From Nocardia grenadensis NBRC 108939 (GTDB lineage Bacteria > Actinomycetota > Actinomycetes > Mycobacteriales > Mycobacteriaceae): DNA of 64,000 nt. This document shows, piece after piece, positions 42,444 to 51,774 of this stretch; within the stretch, counting starts at the first letter, position 1, and the number at the start of each line of letters is the position of its first letter. The stretch spans positions 1-64,000 of the forward strand of contig NZ_BDCJ01000026.1 in NCBI RefSeq assembly GCF_001613445.1, given 5' to 3'. The position numbers were made by a program, and so were the translations under genes. A model generated the notes under the pieces. The model did no database searches, was not told the DNA's origin, and saw only the letters and a program-made list of their open reading frames with translations.

Positions 42444-43504
42444 CCGCGCGGATCACGGTGGATATCACCCGCCTGCGGCGGGGACTGGCCGCGTTCGGCC
42501 TGGTGGCGGCGCTGGGCGTGTCGGGCTGTGCGTTCGACCCCTCCGATATTCCGGTGCCCGGCGCCACGGTCGCGGGGGACAGCTACCGGTTGCGGATCGA
42601 ATTCACCAATGTGCTGAACCTGCCCGCGCGGGCCAAGGTGATCGCAGGCGGCGCCCAGGTGGGCAATGTGGAGAAGGTCGAGGTGATACCCGGTGACACG
42701 GCGGGCCCGGGATACGTGGCCGTCGATATCGAGGTCGAGGATTCGGTCGAGCTACCGGCCACCACCGTCGCCGAACTCCGGCAGAACACCGTGCTCGGCG
42801 ATATCCATATCGCGCTGACCACCCCGCCCGACGGATACGGCACACTGCTGCGCCCCGGCGACACCATCACCCGGGATCACACCCGGCCACCGGTGCAACT
42901 CGAGGACACCATGGCCGCCATCGCGTTCTTCGTGAACAGCGGATCGGTGGGACAGTTGCAGGACATCGTGAACCGCGTCAATTCGGTACTGCCCCAGGAT
43001 CCGGCGGAGACGAAGCGGATCGCGCAGGTTCTCGCGACCGACGCGGTGGATCTGGCGGCGCATCTGGACCAGGTGGACCTGCTGCTGTACGGCGTCGCGT
43101 CGAATGCCGAGGTGATGCACGGGATCCAGGACGAACTGGACAATATCCTGCGCCCGGAGTCGGTCGGACAGATGAACGCCGCCACCGAATCCATTGCCGG
43201 GGTGACCGAGATCTTCGGTGGGCTGGGCCCGGTGGGCGGATCGCTGACCTGGCTGGCGCCGTTCGCGCGGTCGGGCGGCGCGGCCGCGACGGCACTGGTG
43301 CCGCTGGTGACCGGCGGACCGCTGGACCTGCGGCAGCCCTCGAACCTGAACCTGCTGGTCGCATTGCTGCGGGACAAGGTCATCCCGTTCGTGGAGAACG
43401 GACCGCAGGTGAACCTGCGCTCGGTGCGCGCCGGCGATATGTCCGCGGACGACCAGGTGAACCGGATCATCGAAACCCTGCGCATGATCGGAGCCGTGCG
43501 ATGA
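42440..43504 (+). CDS. mceE: MceE-type lipoprotein subunit
   Basis: 354 residues from ATG 42440. The signal sequence ends in a lipobox with C30 (LGVSGC), so it is a lipoprotein, like LprK of mce1. The MCE domain is at ~45-140 (NLPARAKVIAGGAQVGNVEK, LRQNTVLGDIHIAL), then helices. It overlaps mceF by 4 bases. Confidence 0.92.
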   Translation: MTARITVDITRLRRGLAAFGLVAALGVSGCAFDPSDIPVPGATVAGDSYRLRIEFTNVLNLPARAKVIAGGAQVGNVEKVEVIPGDTAGPGYVAVDIEVEDSVELPATTVAELRQNTVLGDIHIALTTPPDGYGTLLRPGDTITRDHTRPPVQLEDTMAAIAFFVNSGSVGQLQDIVNRVNSVLPQDPAETKRIAQVLATDAVDLAAHLDQVDLLLYGVASNAEVMHGIQDELDNILRPESVGQMNAATESIAGVTEIFGGLGPVGGSLTWLAPFARSGGAAATALVPLVTGGPLDLRQPSNLNLLVALLRDKVIPFVENGPQVNLRSVRAGDMSADDQVNRIIETLRMIGAVR

Positions 43505-44457
43505 AGATCGGGCCACTGGCCTCGCTGGGCGGTATCGCGGCCATCACCGTGCTCGGCGCGAGCTACCTGACTTTCGGTGTGGTGCGTGTGGACCCGTTCA
43601 CCGAGTACTTGAACGCCTCCCTGGTTCTCGACGATTCGGGCGGGCTCGGCGTCGGTTCACCGGTCCTGCTCACCGGTATCGACGTCGGCCGGGTGACCTC
43701 CGTGGACCGTGTCGCCGACGGAGTGGAAGTCGGTTTCCGGGTGGACGATTCGCATCGCCTGCCCACCGATAGCGTCGTCACCGTCGAACACCTGTCGGCG
43801 CTCGGCGAACCCTATGTACAGTTCGCGCCCAGGACCGGGGCAGGCCCGTACCTGCGTGACGGGCAACGGCTGGAATCGGAGGACGTGCGCAGCCCGCTGT
43901 CGATCCCGGAGGCCGCCCGGATGGTGACCCGGACCATGAACCAGCTCGATCCGGCGACCATGGGTTCGCTGGTGCGGACCCTGCGCGATGCCCTGCACGG
44001 CACCGACGCGGTGCTGCCCGAACTCACCCGCGCCGCCGATCTGCTGGCGGCCACGATCATGTCTCGGGAACCGCGTATCGCCGAACTGCTAGACAATTTC
44101 GAGACCGCCGCCGCGGACAGCGCCTGGTCCGGCCCGGCCACCTCCGCGGCGGCCACCGAATTCACCCGGTTCGCCGAAGTACTCGACGATTTCGTCGAAG
44201 CGGTGGGCCGGTTCACCGGCGCCGAGGGCTCACCGGAAATGTATTTGCGCGACGACGGCCTGGTCCCGCTGCTTCAGCGCCTGCGCGAGTTCCTCGACGA
44301 GGCCGGCCCCGAGCTGGCCGCCCTGCAACCCGGGCTCGTACCACTCACCGACGCGCTGAACGGCGCCGTGCCGCAACTCGATATCGGCACCCTGATCGGC
44401 CAGGCACTGCAGAGTACTACCGACGATTCGGTGCGAGTGCGGGTCGGGGTGAAGTAA
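43501..44457 (+). CDS. mceF: MceF-type subunit
   Basis: 318 residues from ATG 43501. The short N-terminal helix (GGIAAITVLGASYLTFGVV) is followed by the MCE domain (GSPVLLTGIDVGRVTSVDRV ... EHLSALGEPYVQFAP) and a helical tail. It ends the operon; no mce-associated (mas) gene follows. Downstream on the other strand is a severed regulator fragment. Confidence 0.9.
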   Translation: MKIGPLASLGGIAAITVLGASYLTFGVVRVDPFTEYLNASLVLDDSGGLGVGSPVLLTGIDVGRVTSVDRVADGVEVGFRVDDSHRLPTDSVVTVEHLSALGEPYVQFAPRTGAGPYLRDGQRLESEDVRSPLSIPEAARMVTRTMNQLDPATMGSLVRTLRDALHGTDAVLPELTRAADLLAATIMSREPRIAELLDNFETAAADSAWSGPATSAAATEFTRFAEVLDDFVEAVGRFTGAEGSPEMYLRDDGLVPLLQRLREFLDEAGPELAALQPGLVPLTDALNGAVPQLDIGTLIGQALQSTTDDSVRVRVGVK

Positions 44458-44491
44458 CCGCGAGCGCTGGGCTCGGGGACGGTCCGGCGTT

Positions 44492-44740
44492 TCAGTCCAC
44501 GAAGATTTCCGCGCCCTCGTAGGTGGGATTCTGTCCGCCGCCGGTCGCCGCGGCCACCACCTCGGCATACATCGGCCAGAGATGGGCGACGACACCTTTA
44601 CGTGCCGCACTGTGGTCTTTGTCGATGACGGCGGCCACGATCCGCGCGTGATCGTGGGTGGACCGCCGTTCGGCTCCTTCCCGGGAGAGCAACTGCTGCC
44701 GGAACTCCTTGAGCCCGGGCACCAACGTCCGGTAGAGAAA
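44492..44740 (-). pseudogene. C-terminal fragment of a GntR/FadR (FCD) regulator
   Basis: The minus frame ending at TGA 44492 encodes 82 residues that look like the end of an FCD ligand-binding domain: LYRTLVPGLKEFRQQLLSRE, RRSTHDHARIVAAVIDKDHS and AARKGVVAHLWPMYAEVVAA. There is no DNA-binding domain: upstream (right of 44740) the frame enters the plus-strand LLM gene, whose ATG is at 44747. FadR-type regulators control mce operons in mycobacteria, so this may be what is left of the local regulator. Confidence 0.5.
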
Positions 44741-44746
44741 CCCACC

Positions 44747-45796
44747 ATGACGGAACCGCTGACTTTCGGCGCCCCGATCGCCATCCACCCCGACGCCGAC
44801 CCGCTCGACGACATCGTCTGGGCCGACCGGCAGCCCGCGGCGTCCGCCGCCTGGATCATCGACCACCTCCAGGGATGGTATCCGCGTGGCGCCCCGAGCA
44901 CCGCTCTCGCCGACCCGCACCACACACTGGAGGCGCTGACCGTGGTGGCCGCCGGGGCGGCCACCACCCGCCGGGTGGATCTCGGAGTCGCCGTAACCGA
45001 TCCCGTCCGCCGGACGAGTGTGGCCCTCGCGCATACCGCCGGCACCATCGGACGGCTGGGTGGCCGGCGCCTGAAACTCGGTATAGGCGCCGGTGATCCC
45101 GGCCAGCTGCGCCCGTTCGACCTGCACCGGAGCCGGGAGCGGACCGGGCGGTTGCACTATGTGCGGCCCGCCGTCGAACAACTGCACGCGCTCCGGATGC
45201 CCGGCTCACCGTGGCCGGACGCCGATCTACCGGTCGCGCAGCGCCCCGGCTACGACCTCTACATCGCCGCGCACGGCCCACGGATGCTCGAACTCACCGC
45301 CCGATACGGTGACGGCTGGATCCCGTCCTCTCTCACGCCCACCGACTACGCGGAGAAACTCTGCCTGCTCAGGCACCACGCGAGGGAAGCCGGCCGCGAC
45401 CCGCGCTCGATCACACCGTTGCTCTTCGTCTGGACCGCGCTGGCGAGTACCCGCGCGGAGAGCCGGGCTCTGCTCGACCATCCCACCGTCCGCGGGGTCG
45501 CGCTCTATCGCGGCCGGGCCGCGTTCGAGACAGCGGGCGCACCCTATCCGTTGGAACACGGCTACATACCGCACGAGATCCCGGCCGCCGACGTCGACTC
45601 ACTGCTCCGGCGGATACCCGACGAGATCGTCGAACAGGCCGTACTGCACGGTTCCCCTGCCGACGTGCGATCACGCCTCGACGAGTACCACCGGGCCGGT
45701 TGTCGACATGTGATCCTCTACGACATAGGGCGGTTCACCGAGAACGGTGGTACCGAGCGGTTCCGCGAGGCGTTCACCGCGATCGCCACGCGGTGA
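44747..45796 (+). CDS. LLM-class (F420-dependent-type) oxidoreductase
   Basis: 349 residues from ATG 44747. It has the luciferase-like TIM-barrel fold: WIIDHLQGWYPRG, TTRRVDLGVAVTDPVRRTSV, LAHTAGTIGRLGG, RLKLGIGAGDPGQL and LYIAAHGPRMLELTARYGDG. In Mycobacteriales such proteins usually use F420; cofactor and substrate are not provable here. The frame is open upstream into the FCD fragment, but ATG 44747 is the natural start. It has no clear ribosome-binding site, so expression may be weak or leaderless. Confidence 0.85.
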   Translation: MTEPLTFGAPIAIHPDADPLDDIVWADRQPAASAAWIIDHLQGWYPRGAPSTALADPHHTLEALTVVAAGAATTRRVDLGVAVTDPVRRTSVALAHTAGTIGRLGGRRLKLGIGAGDPGQLRPFDLHRSRERTGRLHYVRPAVEQLHALRMPGSPWPDADLPVAQRPGYDLYIAAHGPRMLELTARYGDGWIPSSLTPTDYAEKLCLLRHHAREAGRDPRSITPLLFVWTALASTRAESRALLDHPTVRGVALYRGRAAFETAGAPYPLEHGYIPHEIPAADVDSLLRRIPDEIVEQAVLHGSPADVRSRLDEYHRAGCRHVILYDIGRFTENGGTERFREAFTAIATR

Positions 45797-45825
45797 CCCG
45801 TGCTGACCTGCCGCGATCCGCGGGC

Positions 45826-46632
45826 TCAAGGATATTCCGGCCGATCGCTGTTCGCGCGATCGAGGATGGCCTGGGCCTGGTTGTCGACATCGCCCAGCGC
45901 CGAGATCAGGTCCAGCGCGCCGAGTTCGACAGGTGTCTCCTCGGCCATCTGCCGTAGTTCGGCCAGGACGGAATCGATATCGTCCTCGGGCGGGCGGCGT
46001 CGTCTCGGATCGGGGGCATCGATCGGCTGCCAGGCGATGGCCTGTTGCCACCACGGATCACCGGTCGCCCAGGCCCAGATCGTCTTGCGCACCAATATGG
46101 CATCGTCGGTGTAGAGCTGGAAGAATGCGTCGAGATCGCGATGTTCGAGCTCGAATATCTCCTCCGGTAATCGGCGCGCCCGGATATGGCACATGGGGGC
46201 GCGGATCACCTTCAGCGCCGGGTCGCGCGGATCCGGCGGAGTCTCCAGGATCTCGTCGAGAATGCTCTCGGTCAGATAGGGCAACCGGAAATCACCCGTG
46301 GTCACCGGGACCCGGGCGGCGCCCCGTGGATTGTAGAAGCGGCGGGTGGCGACATCGAGGACGGCCAGATCGCGGTCGGCGGTGAGGGCCAGCAGCGCGC
46401 GCAGGCAGTCGAAACGATCATCGACGGTGGCCTCCAGCAGTGCCCCGCGGGCGTCCGGGCGGCGGTGCACCCGCAATCCGGTTCCGGAGCGGTGGATCAG
46501 CGTGCACACGACGCCGACCGTTTGCAGCGGCGGGGTCGGCTCGGGTGCACCGGCCAGGGACCGATAACGCTCGTAAGCCTGTGCGGCCGATTCGATCCCG
46601 GCCGCGGGCAATACGGCGAAAAGAGAATTCAC
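45826..46632 (-). CDS. Hypothetical protein
   Basis: 268 residues from ATG 46632 (MNSLFAVLPAAGIESAAQAY). No family is recognised. It is soluble, mixed alpha/beta and fairly acidic, with a tryptophan-rich segment (TIWAWATGDPWWQQAIAWQP) near 190 and an acidic helical C-terminus (DDIDSVLAELRQMAEETP). Codon use matches the neighbours. It is separated from the VIT-family gene upstream by 81 bases on the same strand and could be co-transcribed. Confidence 0.7.
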   Translation of the reverse strand: MNSLFAVLPAAGIESAAQAYERYRSLAGAPEPTPPLQTVGVVCTLIHRSGTGLRVHRRPDARGALLEATVDDRFDCLRALLALTADRDLAVLDVATRRFYNPRGAARVPVTTGDFRLPYLTESILDEILETPPDPRDPALKVIRAPMCHIRARRLPEEIFELEHRDLDAFFQLYTDDAILVRKTIWAWATGDPWWQQAIAWQPIDAPDPRRRRPPEDDIDSVLAELRQMAEETPVELGALDLISALGDVDNQAQAILDRANSDRPEYP

Positions 46633-46713
46633 CCGCCAAGTACAGCAAAATATGCGAACCGCCGCTGGTTCACTTGACAGAAATATCTCTCCGGCAACCG
46701 AATTCGCGGCAGA

Positions 46714-47427
46714 TCAGATGCCGGTGACATTCGCGAGCTGGCCGATCCCGTAGGTGACCCCCATCGCCAGCGCGCCACCGATCACCACCCGGGCCATGGC
46801 CCGCGGCCGGCTGCTGCCACCGAGCCCGGCACTGATCGAACCGGTGAGGGCCAGCGCCAGCAGCACCGCGACCATGGTGACCGGTATCCGGGCCGACTCC
46901 GGCGGGAGGAGGATCGCCAGCAGCGGCAGCAGCGCCCCGACAGTGAACGAGACGGCCGAGGACAGTGCCGCATGCCACGGAATGGTCAGCTCGTCGGGGT
47001 TCAGTCCCAGCTCGGCCTCGGCGTGCGCGGCGAACACATCGTAGGCGGTGAGCTCCTCCGCCACCTTGCGTGCGGTTTCCGCGGACAACCCCTTGGCGTG
47101 GTAGATGGCGGTGAGTTCGTCGAGTTCGTCGGCCGGGTCCTGCTCCAGCTCCCGGCTCTCCTGCTCCAGCAGCGCTTTCTCCGTATCGCGCTGGGTGCTC
47201 ACCGAGACGTACTCGCCGACCGCCATGGAAATGGCCCCCGCGCTGATGCCCGCGATACCCGCGGTGAGAATCGCGTCGGTATTCGGCGACGCGGCCGCGA
47301 CCCCCACCACTAGCCCCGCGGTGGACACGATCCCGTCGTTGGCGCCCAGCACTCCGGCCCGCAGCCAATTGAGTTTCGCCGCCAGTCCGTTCTGCGGGAG
47401 GTACTGGTCCTCCGCTGCCTCGGTCAT
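46714..47427 (-). CDS. VIT/CCC1-family iron/manganese transporter
   Basis: 237 residues from ATG 47427. It has five membrane helices. The first carries LNWLRAGVLGANDGIVSTAG, typical of VIT1/CCC1. A cytoplasmic metal-binding hairpin (QRDTEKALLEQESRELEQDP ... ARKVAEELTAYD, ~80-130) is rich in glutamate, and GEYVSVSTQRD is conserved. These proteins export Fe2+ or Mn2+ from the cytosol in exchange for protons. Confidence 0.9.
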   Translation of the reverse strand: MTEAAEDQYLPQNGLAAKLNWLRAGVLGANDGIVSTAGLVVGVAAASPNTDAILTAGIAGISAGAISMAVGEYVSVSTQRDTEKALLEQESRELEQDPADELDELTAIYHAKGLSAETARKVAEELTAYDVFAAHAEAELGLNPDELTIPWHAALSSAVSFTVGALLPLLAILLPPESARIPVTMVAVLLALALTGSISAGLGGSSRPRAMARVVIGGALAMGVTYGIGQLANVTGI

Positions 47428-47549
47428 AGCCGCACACTATGCGAATATGTGCAGGTGAGGCCAGGCGGGGTGGCCATAGGTCACGCGCGTAGGGACTGGG
47501 CCGCAGGAGGGTCGAGGGCTGCTTGTCTGCCGGCCATTCGGTGATCCGT

Positions 47550-48311
47550 TCAGGCAGCGGCCTTGATCCAGTCGTCGACGCGCGTATTGAACCATTCGGG
47601 GTACTGCAAGGGAAGGCCATGGCCGGCTCGGTCGTGGATGACCAGTTCGCTGCGAGGATTGTCGTGGTGGAGTTGCCGCATCGCTCGCTGGACTGCTCGT
47701 GGCTCCTTCGCTCCCGCGAGCAGCAGCGCAGGGCCGGTGAACTGGCGCCACGTCGACGGTGTCCGGAACTGCGCGTTCGCTGACGTGAGCGCGACGAGGC
47801 TGTCCTTGGGCAGCGTCTTGGATGTGCGGATGTAGTCGTTCAGGAGGTTGTCCGGGATGAAGAGCGACTTCGCCTGCAGCTTCGCGAACCATGTCCGTCG
47901 AGCCAGTGGAGCGGTGAGACCGACGAGCCAGTTACTCAATCTCGGCAAGGGTATGCCCTCGGTCAGGGCGCTGGTGACGACGACTCGGGCGACCAGATCG
48001 GGGCGGGATGAGGCGAGTTCGAGGGCGACCTGCGCACCGAATGAGAATCCCACCACGGTGATGTCCGTGCCGGCGGGTAGATGTTCGAGATGCGCGGCGA
48101 GTTCGGAGACCACCGCCGCGCTGGTGGTGAATGGGATGGCACTGCTCCGATCGTGGCCGGGGAGATCGGGGACCAGAATGCGATAGCGGGATCCGAAATA
48201 GGCGATCTGTGCGTCCCACATCCACCCCGCGACGCCGCCGCCGTGGATGAGGAGCAGAACCGGCTGCGACGCATCCCCCCTATCGCTGAGGAACATCCCG
48301 TTTGAACTCAC
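47550..48311 (-). CDS. Alpha/beta-fold hydrolase
   Basis: 253 residues from GTG 48311 (VSSNGMFLSDRGDASQPVLL); ATG 48296 is also possible. The oxyanion stretch is LLLIHGGGVAGWMWD, the nucleophile elbow GFSFGAQVALEL, and the late histidine HDRAGHGLPLQYPEW. The substrate is unknown; the cap region is short. No operon partner is close: the next minus gene upstream starts at 49187. Confidence 0.85.
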   Translation of the reverse strand: MSSNGMFLSDRGDASQPVLLLIHGGGVAGWMWDAQIAYFGSRYRILVPDLPGHDRSSAIPFTTSAAVVSELAAHLEHLPAGTDITVVGFSFGAQVALELASSRPDLVARVVVTSALTEGIPLPRLSNWLVGLTAPLARRTWFAKLQAKSLFIPDNLLNDYIRTSKTLPKDSLVALTSANAQFRTPSTWRQFTGPALLLAGAKEPRAVQRAMRQLHHDNPRSELVIHDRAGHGLPLQYPEWFNTRVDDWIKAAA

Positions 48312-48482
48312 GCCATCAAGGCTACCGAAGTGCGTATTCCGGCAACGAATGCATGAACTCGTCATCCTGCGTCCGGTCCCGGGTGGGCGTGCGCCGAACC
48401 GCGCCAGACCTCGCCGTGCCATCGAATCCTGCACCCGGAAAACAACGTCCACTCCCATGGTGCCGAGTTTATGAAGCAGTGG

Positions 48483-49187
48483 CTAGCCGGGCACCGCGTA
48501 CACGTACAGCAAACCGACCGTGACCAGGCCCATCAGCGGGGTCAGTACCCAGGTCTCCACCTTGTTCCCGGTCCGGGAGATGATCGGCAATGCCAGCCGG
48601 GGCTTCAGCGGCCACAGCAGCGGACACCCACGGTCGGTGAGGCAGTCGCCGACGATATGGATGAGTGTTCCCAGGCCTATGGCGAACGGTAGCCAGTAGG
48701 GCGCGTCGGGTAGCCAGCGGTCCATCAGTACGGTGCCGCCGCCGGCCAGGAGCACACACAGGCCGTAGGCACGCAGTGAATCGCCCTTCGGCGTCAGGTG
48801 CAGGGCCCGTACCCCGAAGGCGAGCATCACGAAGATCATGCTCAGGGTGAAGTACCGGCCGAGATGGTGTACTCCGGCCCAGGTCGCCCAGCCGGCGAGC
48901 AGGATGAACAGCAAACCGTGTGTGCCCTTGCGGTGTCCGCCGGACACCACCGAAACCCCCCTCGCGACCGCGTTGCTCACCGGTCCGAGTGATTGCGCGA
49001 TGGTGCCGTTCGGGTGGTCGATATCAGGAAGCAATGCCGCGCCCGCCGTGATCAACGCTCCCAGAACGAGTTCGAGCGCGCTGATATCCACTGGCCCCTG
49101 CACCACCTCCATCACGGGAGTCGGGACGATGGTGGCGGCGGTGACGAACGCGAGCGCGCCGCTGGTGGCGTGGGAATGGCCGAGCAC
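48483..49187 (-). CDS. Membrane-bound metal-dependent hydrolase, YdjM/DUF457 family
   Basis: 234 residues from ATG 49187. It has several membrane helices with conserved His/Asp motifs: HSHATSGALAF at the N-terminus, LLPDIDHPNGTIAQSLG, GGHRKGTHGLLF and IHIVGDCLTDRGCPLLWP. These match the YdjM-like (DUF457, LexA-regulated in E. coli) family, with phospholipase-C-like metal residues. The function is unknown. It is divergent from the DUF6459-like gene. Confidence 0.85.
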   Translation of the reverse strand: MLGHSHATSGALAFVTAATIVPTPVMEVVQGPVDISALELVLGALITAGAALLPDIDHPNGTIAQSLGPVSNAVARGVSVVSGGHRKGTHGLLFILLAGWATWAGVHHLGRYFTLSMIFVMLAFGVRALHLTPKGDSLRAYGLCVLLAGGGTVLMDRWLPDAPYWLPFAIGLGTLIHIVGDCLTDRGCPLLWPLKPRLALPIISRTGNKVETWVLTPLMGLVTVGLLYVYAVPG

Positions 49188-49211
49188 TAACTCTCCCGAT
49201 ATCTGAAAAGC

Positions 49212-49229
49212 GAACGAACGGTAGCGTTC
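49212..49229. promoter_or_regulatory. Inverted repeat in divergent promoter region
   Basis: GAACG (49212-49216) and CGTTC (49225-49229) are spaced by 8 bases, 25 bases before the YdjM-like start. It is a candidate operator for the divergent region; the arms are short. Confidence 0.3.
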
Positions 49230-49421
49230 AAGTTAGCAATCGATTCCGACACGCCGGACCCCGCGCGGGGCGCGCACGACTCGCCGGCCCGGGAACACGC
49301 CGCCTCGACCAGGTTTCCGCTGGGAGATCTGATGACCATCTGTACTGCCGCGCCCGGAGATGCGATGCTGTGGGAAAGGAAACGTCGTGGGGGCGATCCG
49401 TTTCGCAAAGGGGGCGTAGAA

Positions 49422-50159
49422 ATGTGTGATCTTCAGCCGGTTCTCCATCGGGTGCCGGGATACGAACCGCCGGTGCGCCGGTCGTGTGCGCGAGCCGGTG
49501 CCCCTCCGGGGGGCGACCGGGTGGGCGCCGAAGACCCGGCCGCGGAATATCGACCGCGGGCGGCTGCCTCCGGTGCCGCGGTTCCGCCACCGGCCTCTCC
49601 CGGAGAGGTGGTCGCCGAGCCCGTCCGCGGCCGGTCCGCGACAGTGCTCGATTCCGGTCCGGCCTCGGCACCCACCCCGCCGAGGACCGCCGAAGTTCCC
49701 GCTACACGCCCGGAGTCCCGCGCTCGGAGCTGTGCGTCCCGCTCGGATCGGAATGCGCTCCGGCGCAACCACAGTGCCCCCGCGGGCGTCCGGCGTGCCC
49801 AGCGGGCGGGGCACGCCACGTCCCGAAATACGGAACCCGCCGGTGTCCGGGCCTTCGCCACGACCTCGGTCCGGATCCTGCTCGAGGTACTCGACCGCCG
49901 GCGCCCGGTCGCCCAGCTCACCGCTCTGTGCACCCCCGGGCTGGTCAGTGCCATCGGCACTCTGGTGGCGGGCGATCACGCTCCGGGTCGGACCCTCGGG
50001 TCGGCGGTGCCCGGCACTGTGCGGTTGTTCCAGGTGGAGGAGTGGGCGGCGGAGATGGTGGCCACCTACCAGCGCGGTCCGCGCCGCCTGGTCCTCGCCG
50101 GGCGGATCGAGCGCGGGAGCAACACACCCTGGAAGGTGACCGCGCTGCGCGTCCTGTGA
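49422..50159 (+). CDS. DUF6459-like (Rv-family alanine-rich) protein
   Basis: 245 residues from ATG 49422 (MCDLQPVLHRVPGYEPP); an in-frame ATG at 49332 is an alternative. Residues ~20-150 are disordered, rich in P, A, R and S. The C-terminal ~95 residues are conserved: FATTSVRILLEVLDRRRPVA, QLTALCTPGLVSAIG, AAEMVATYQRGPRRLVLAGR and NTPWKVTALRVL. I recognise this as the actinobacterial Rv alanine-rich/DUF6459 group, in other genomes often near secA. The function is unknown. Confidence 0.7.
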   Translation: MCDLQPVLHRVPGYEPPVRRSCARAGAPPGGDRVGAEDPAAEYRPRAAASGAAVPPPASPGEVVAEPVRGRSATVLDSGPASAPTPPRTAEVPATRPESRARSCASRSDRNALRRNHSAPAGVRRAQRAGHATSRNTEPAGVRAFATTSVRILLEVLDRRRPVAQLTALCTPGLVSAIGTLVAGDHAPGRTLGSAVPGTVRLFQVEEWAAEMVATYQRGPRRLVLAGRIERGSNTPWKVTALRVL

Positions 50160-50625
50160 AGTCGCCCATGGCCTGTGCCGGGTTCGGGCAGCTCCGGCCG
50201 GTCGAAAGCCGGATGCGCCGTTCACGCGTTTCGGACAGGTTGGCGGGGAAGCGTAGCGCGCAGCCCGGTCCTTCAGGTCCGGGTCAGCGCATCACGTGTG
50301 TCGTTGGTCGACAGTAGGTTTGGATTCGGGTCTGGGGTATCGGGCCGGCCGCGGACGACCCGGGTGCGGCGGTCCCTACCCGGTGGAAGGGGCTGAACCT
50401 GCTCGGTTTCGCCCTCAGGGAGGCACGATCGGCGTTGCGCGGGTAGTCGCTCGGGCGGATGGTCGAGGGAAGTATTCGGGCGGGCGTGCGCTACGTGCCG
50501 AAGTCGTCCGATGCTCTCGCGGGTAAGCGCACTCCCTGCGGACCTCTTCGATATCGCCGTCTACCTCGCCGCCGCCGCGGACGCCTGCGCGATGCGCTCG
50601 GCGAAGCGGGGCGTATCGACGCGGT
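50160..50625. other. Convergent intergenic region, 466 bp
   Basis: There is no convincing gene. A minus-strand frame just beyond the VOC stop (50561-50635) reads LNRVDTPRFAERIAQASAAA, which looks protein-like but is only ~25 codons and has no start; it may be a gene remnant. Confidence 0.4.
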
Positions 50626-51024
50626 TCAGGGACGGTGGGCTCGGATATCGACCGGGCGACCGTCCGGGTCCTGGGCCGTCATCGTCCACTGGGTGGGGAG
50701 TGTCTCGATGGGCCCGGCCGGGAGCCCGGCACCCATGATCCGCTCGCGGACCTCGCACAGCTGGGCGTAGGTCGCCAGGCGCAGGCCCCAGCCGGCCCGT
50801 CCGAGCGGGTCGAGGCCGGTGGCCGGCCCGGTCGTGGTCTCGACGATCGCCAGGTGGTCGGCGCCCCCGACGTCGAGGACCGCGATATGGGGGTCGGTGC
50901 CCGCGGCGGGACGCTCGAAGACCAGCCGGGCACCGAGCACTCCGGTGTAGTACGCCACGAGCTGGTCCAGGTCCGTCGTGGACAGCGTCAGATGGTTGAT
51001 CCCGAGGAGTTCCGGCATGGTCAT
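50626..51024 (-). CDS. VOC-family (glyoxalase/dioxygenase-like) protein
   Basis: 132 residues from ATG 51024; ATG 51018 is also possible. It has a vicinal-oxygen-chelate fold: LLGINHLTLSTTDLDQLVAY, YTGVLGARLVFERPAAG and MTAQDPDGRPVDIRAH. H near residue 9 and the late E/D positions are consistent with a metal site, though the usual C-terminal glutamate appears as D. The substrate is unknown. It is divergent from the tetR gene. Confidence 0.82.
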   Translation of the reverse strand: MTMPELLGINHLTLSTTDLDQLVAYYTGVLGARLVFERPAAGTDPHIAVLDVGGADHLAIVETTTGPATGLDPLGRAGWGLRLATYAQLCEVRERIMGAGLPAGPIETLPTQWTMTAQDPDGRPVDIRAHRP

Positions 51025-51164
51025 CCGAGCGTAGAGCCCTGTCCGGCCCGCGTCCAGGGTGTGCTGCGACGGGGCGGTGTGCGGGGGCGTTGCTGGGCGC
51101 CCGCTTTGTCCGATCCGGTGTGGCTTACGCTGCTCTTCCAAATGGCACGCGGAGCGGAGGGTGC

Positions 51165-51761
51165 ATGGTCAGCGGAAACGAGTTGGTCGGTCGTCGACGG
51201 GATGCCTCGGCCACGCGGGCCGCGATTCTGGCGGCGGCTCAGGAATTGTTCGCCGAACGGGGGTACGAGCGTGCCACCGTACGCGATATCGCCACCCGGG
51301 CCGGGGTCAACCAGGCGTTGCTCTTCCGGTACTTCGGGAACAAGGACGAACTCTTCCGGGCGACGATGACCGATCGCGGACGTTCGGTGCTCGACGCCGG
51401 TCCGGTGGACGGGTTGCTGTCGCGGTTGCTGGAGCGCGCGCTGGAGCCGAGTGAGACCGTCTCGCCCGGTAATTGGTTACAGGCCGCGTTACGTTCCAGC
51501 GGACACGAGGAAGGCGTGTCGGTGATCCGGCGCGAGTTGGGGGAGGAGTACATCCGGGCGTTGGCGACGCTCACCGACGACGGCGACGGGGAGTTGCGCG
51601 CGGATCTACTGCTGGCCTGGTTGCTCGGGATCGGGCTGGTTCGTTCCGTACTGCACCGGGAGCCGTTGCGCAGTGCGGACCCGGCGCAGGTCGCCGGTCA
51701 TGTGCTGCGGGCGGCGGAGGTGCTCCTGGAGCGTAACGACCCGAGATTCCCTCCGGCGTAA
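51165..51761 (+). CDS. TetR-family transcriptional regulator
   Basis: 198 residues from ATG 51165 with GGAGG upstream. The DNA-binding domain is at ~12-62 (ATRAAILAAAQELFAERGYE, RATVRDIATRAGVNQALLFR, YFGNKDELF). The C-terminal helical domain resembles the TetR_C_17 type. It lies directly upstream of the P450 gene, and the palindrome at 51811-51826 is its likely operator. Confidence 0.92.
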   Translation: MVSGNELVGRRRDASATRAAILAAAQELFAERGYERATVRDIATRAGVNQALLFRYFGNKDELFRATMTDRGRSVLDAGPVDGLLSRLLERALEPSETVSPGNWLQAALRSSGHEEGVSVIRRELGEEYIRALATLTDDGDGELRADLLLAWLLGIGLVRSVLHREPLRSADPAQVAGHVLRAAEVLLERNDPRFPPA

Positions 51762-51774
51762 TGCTGTTACGTCG

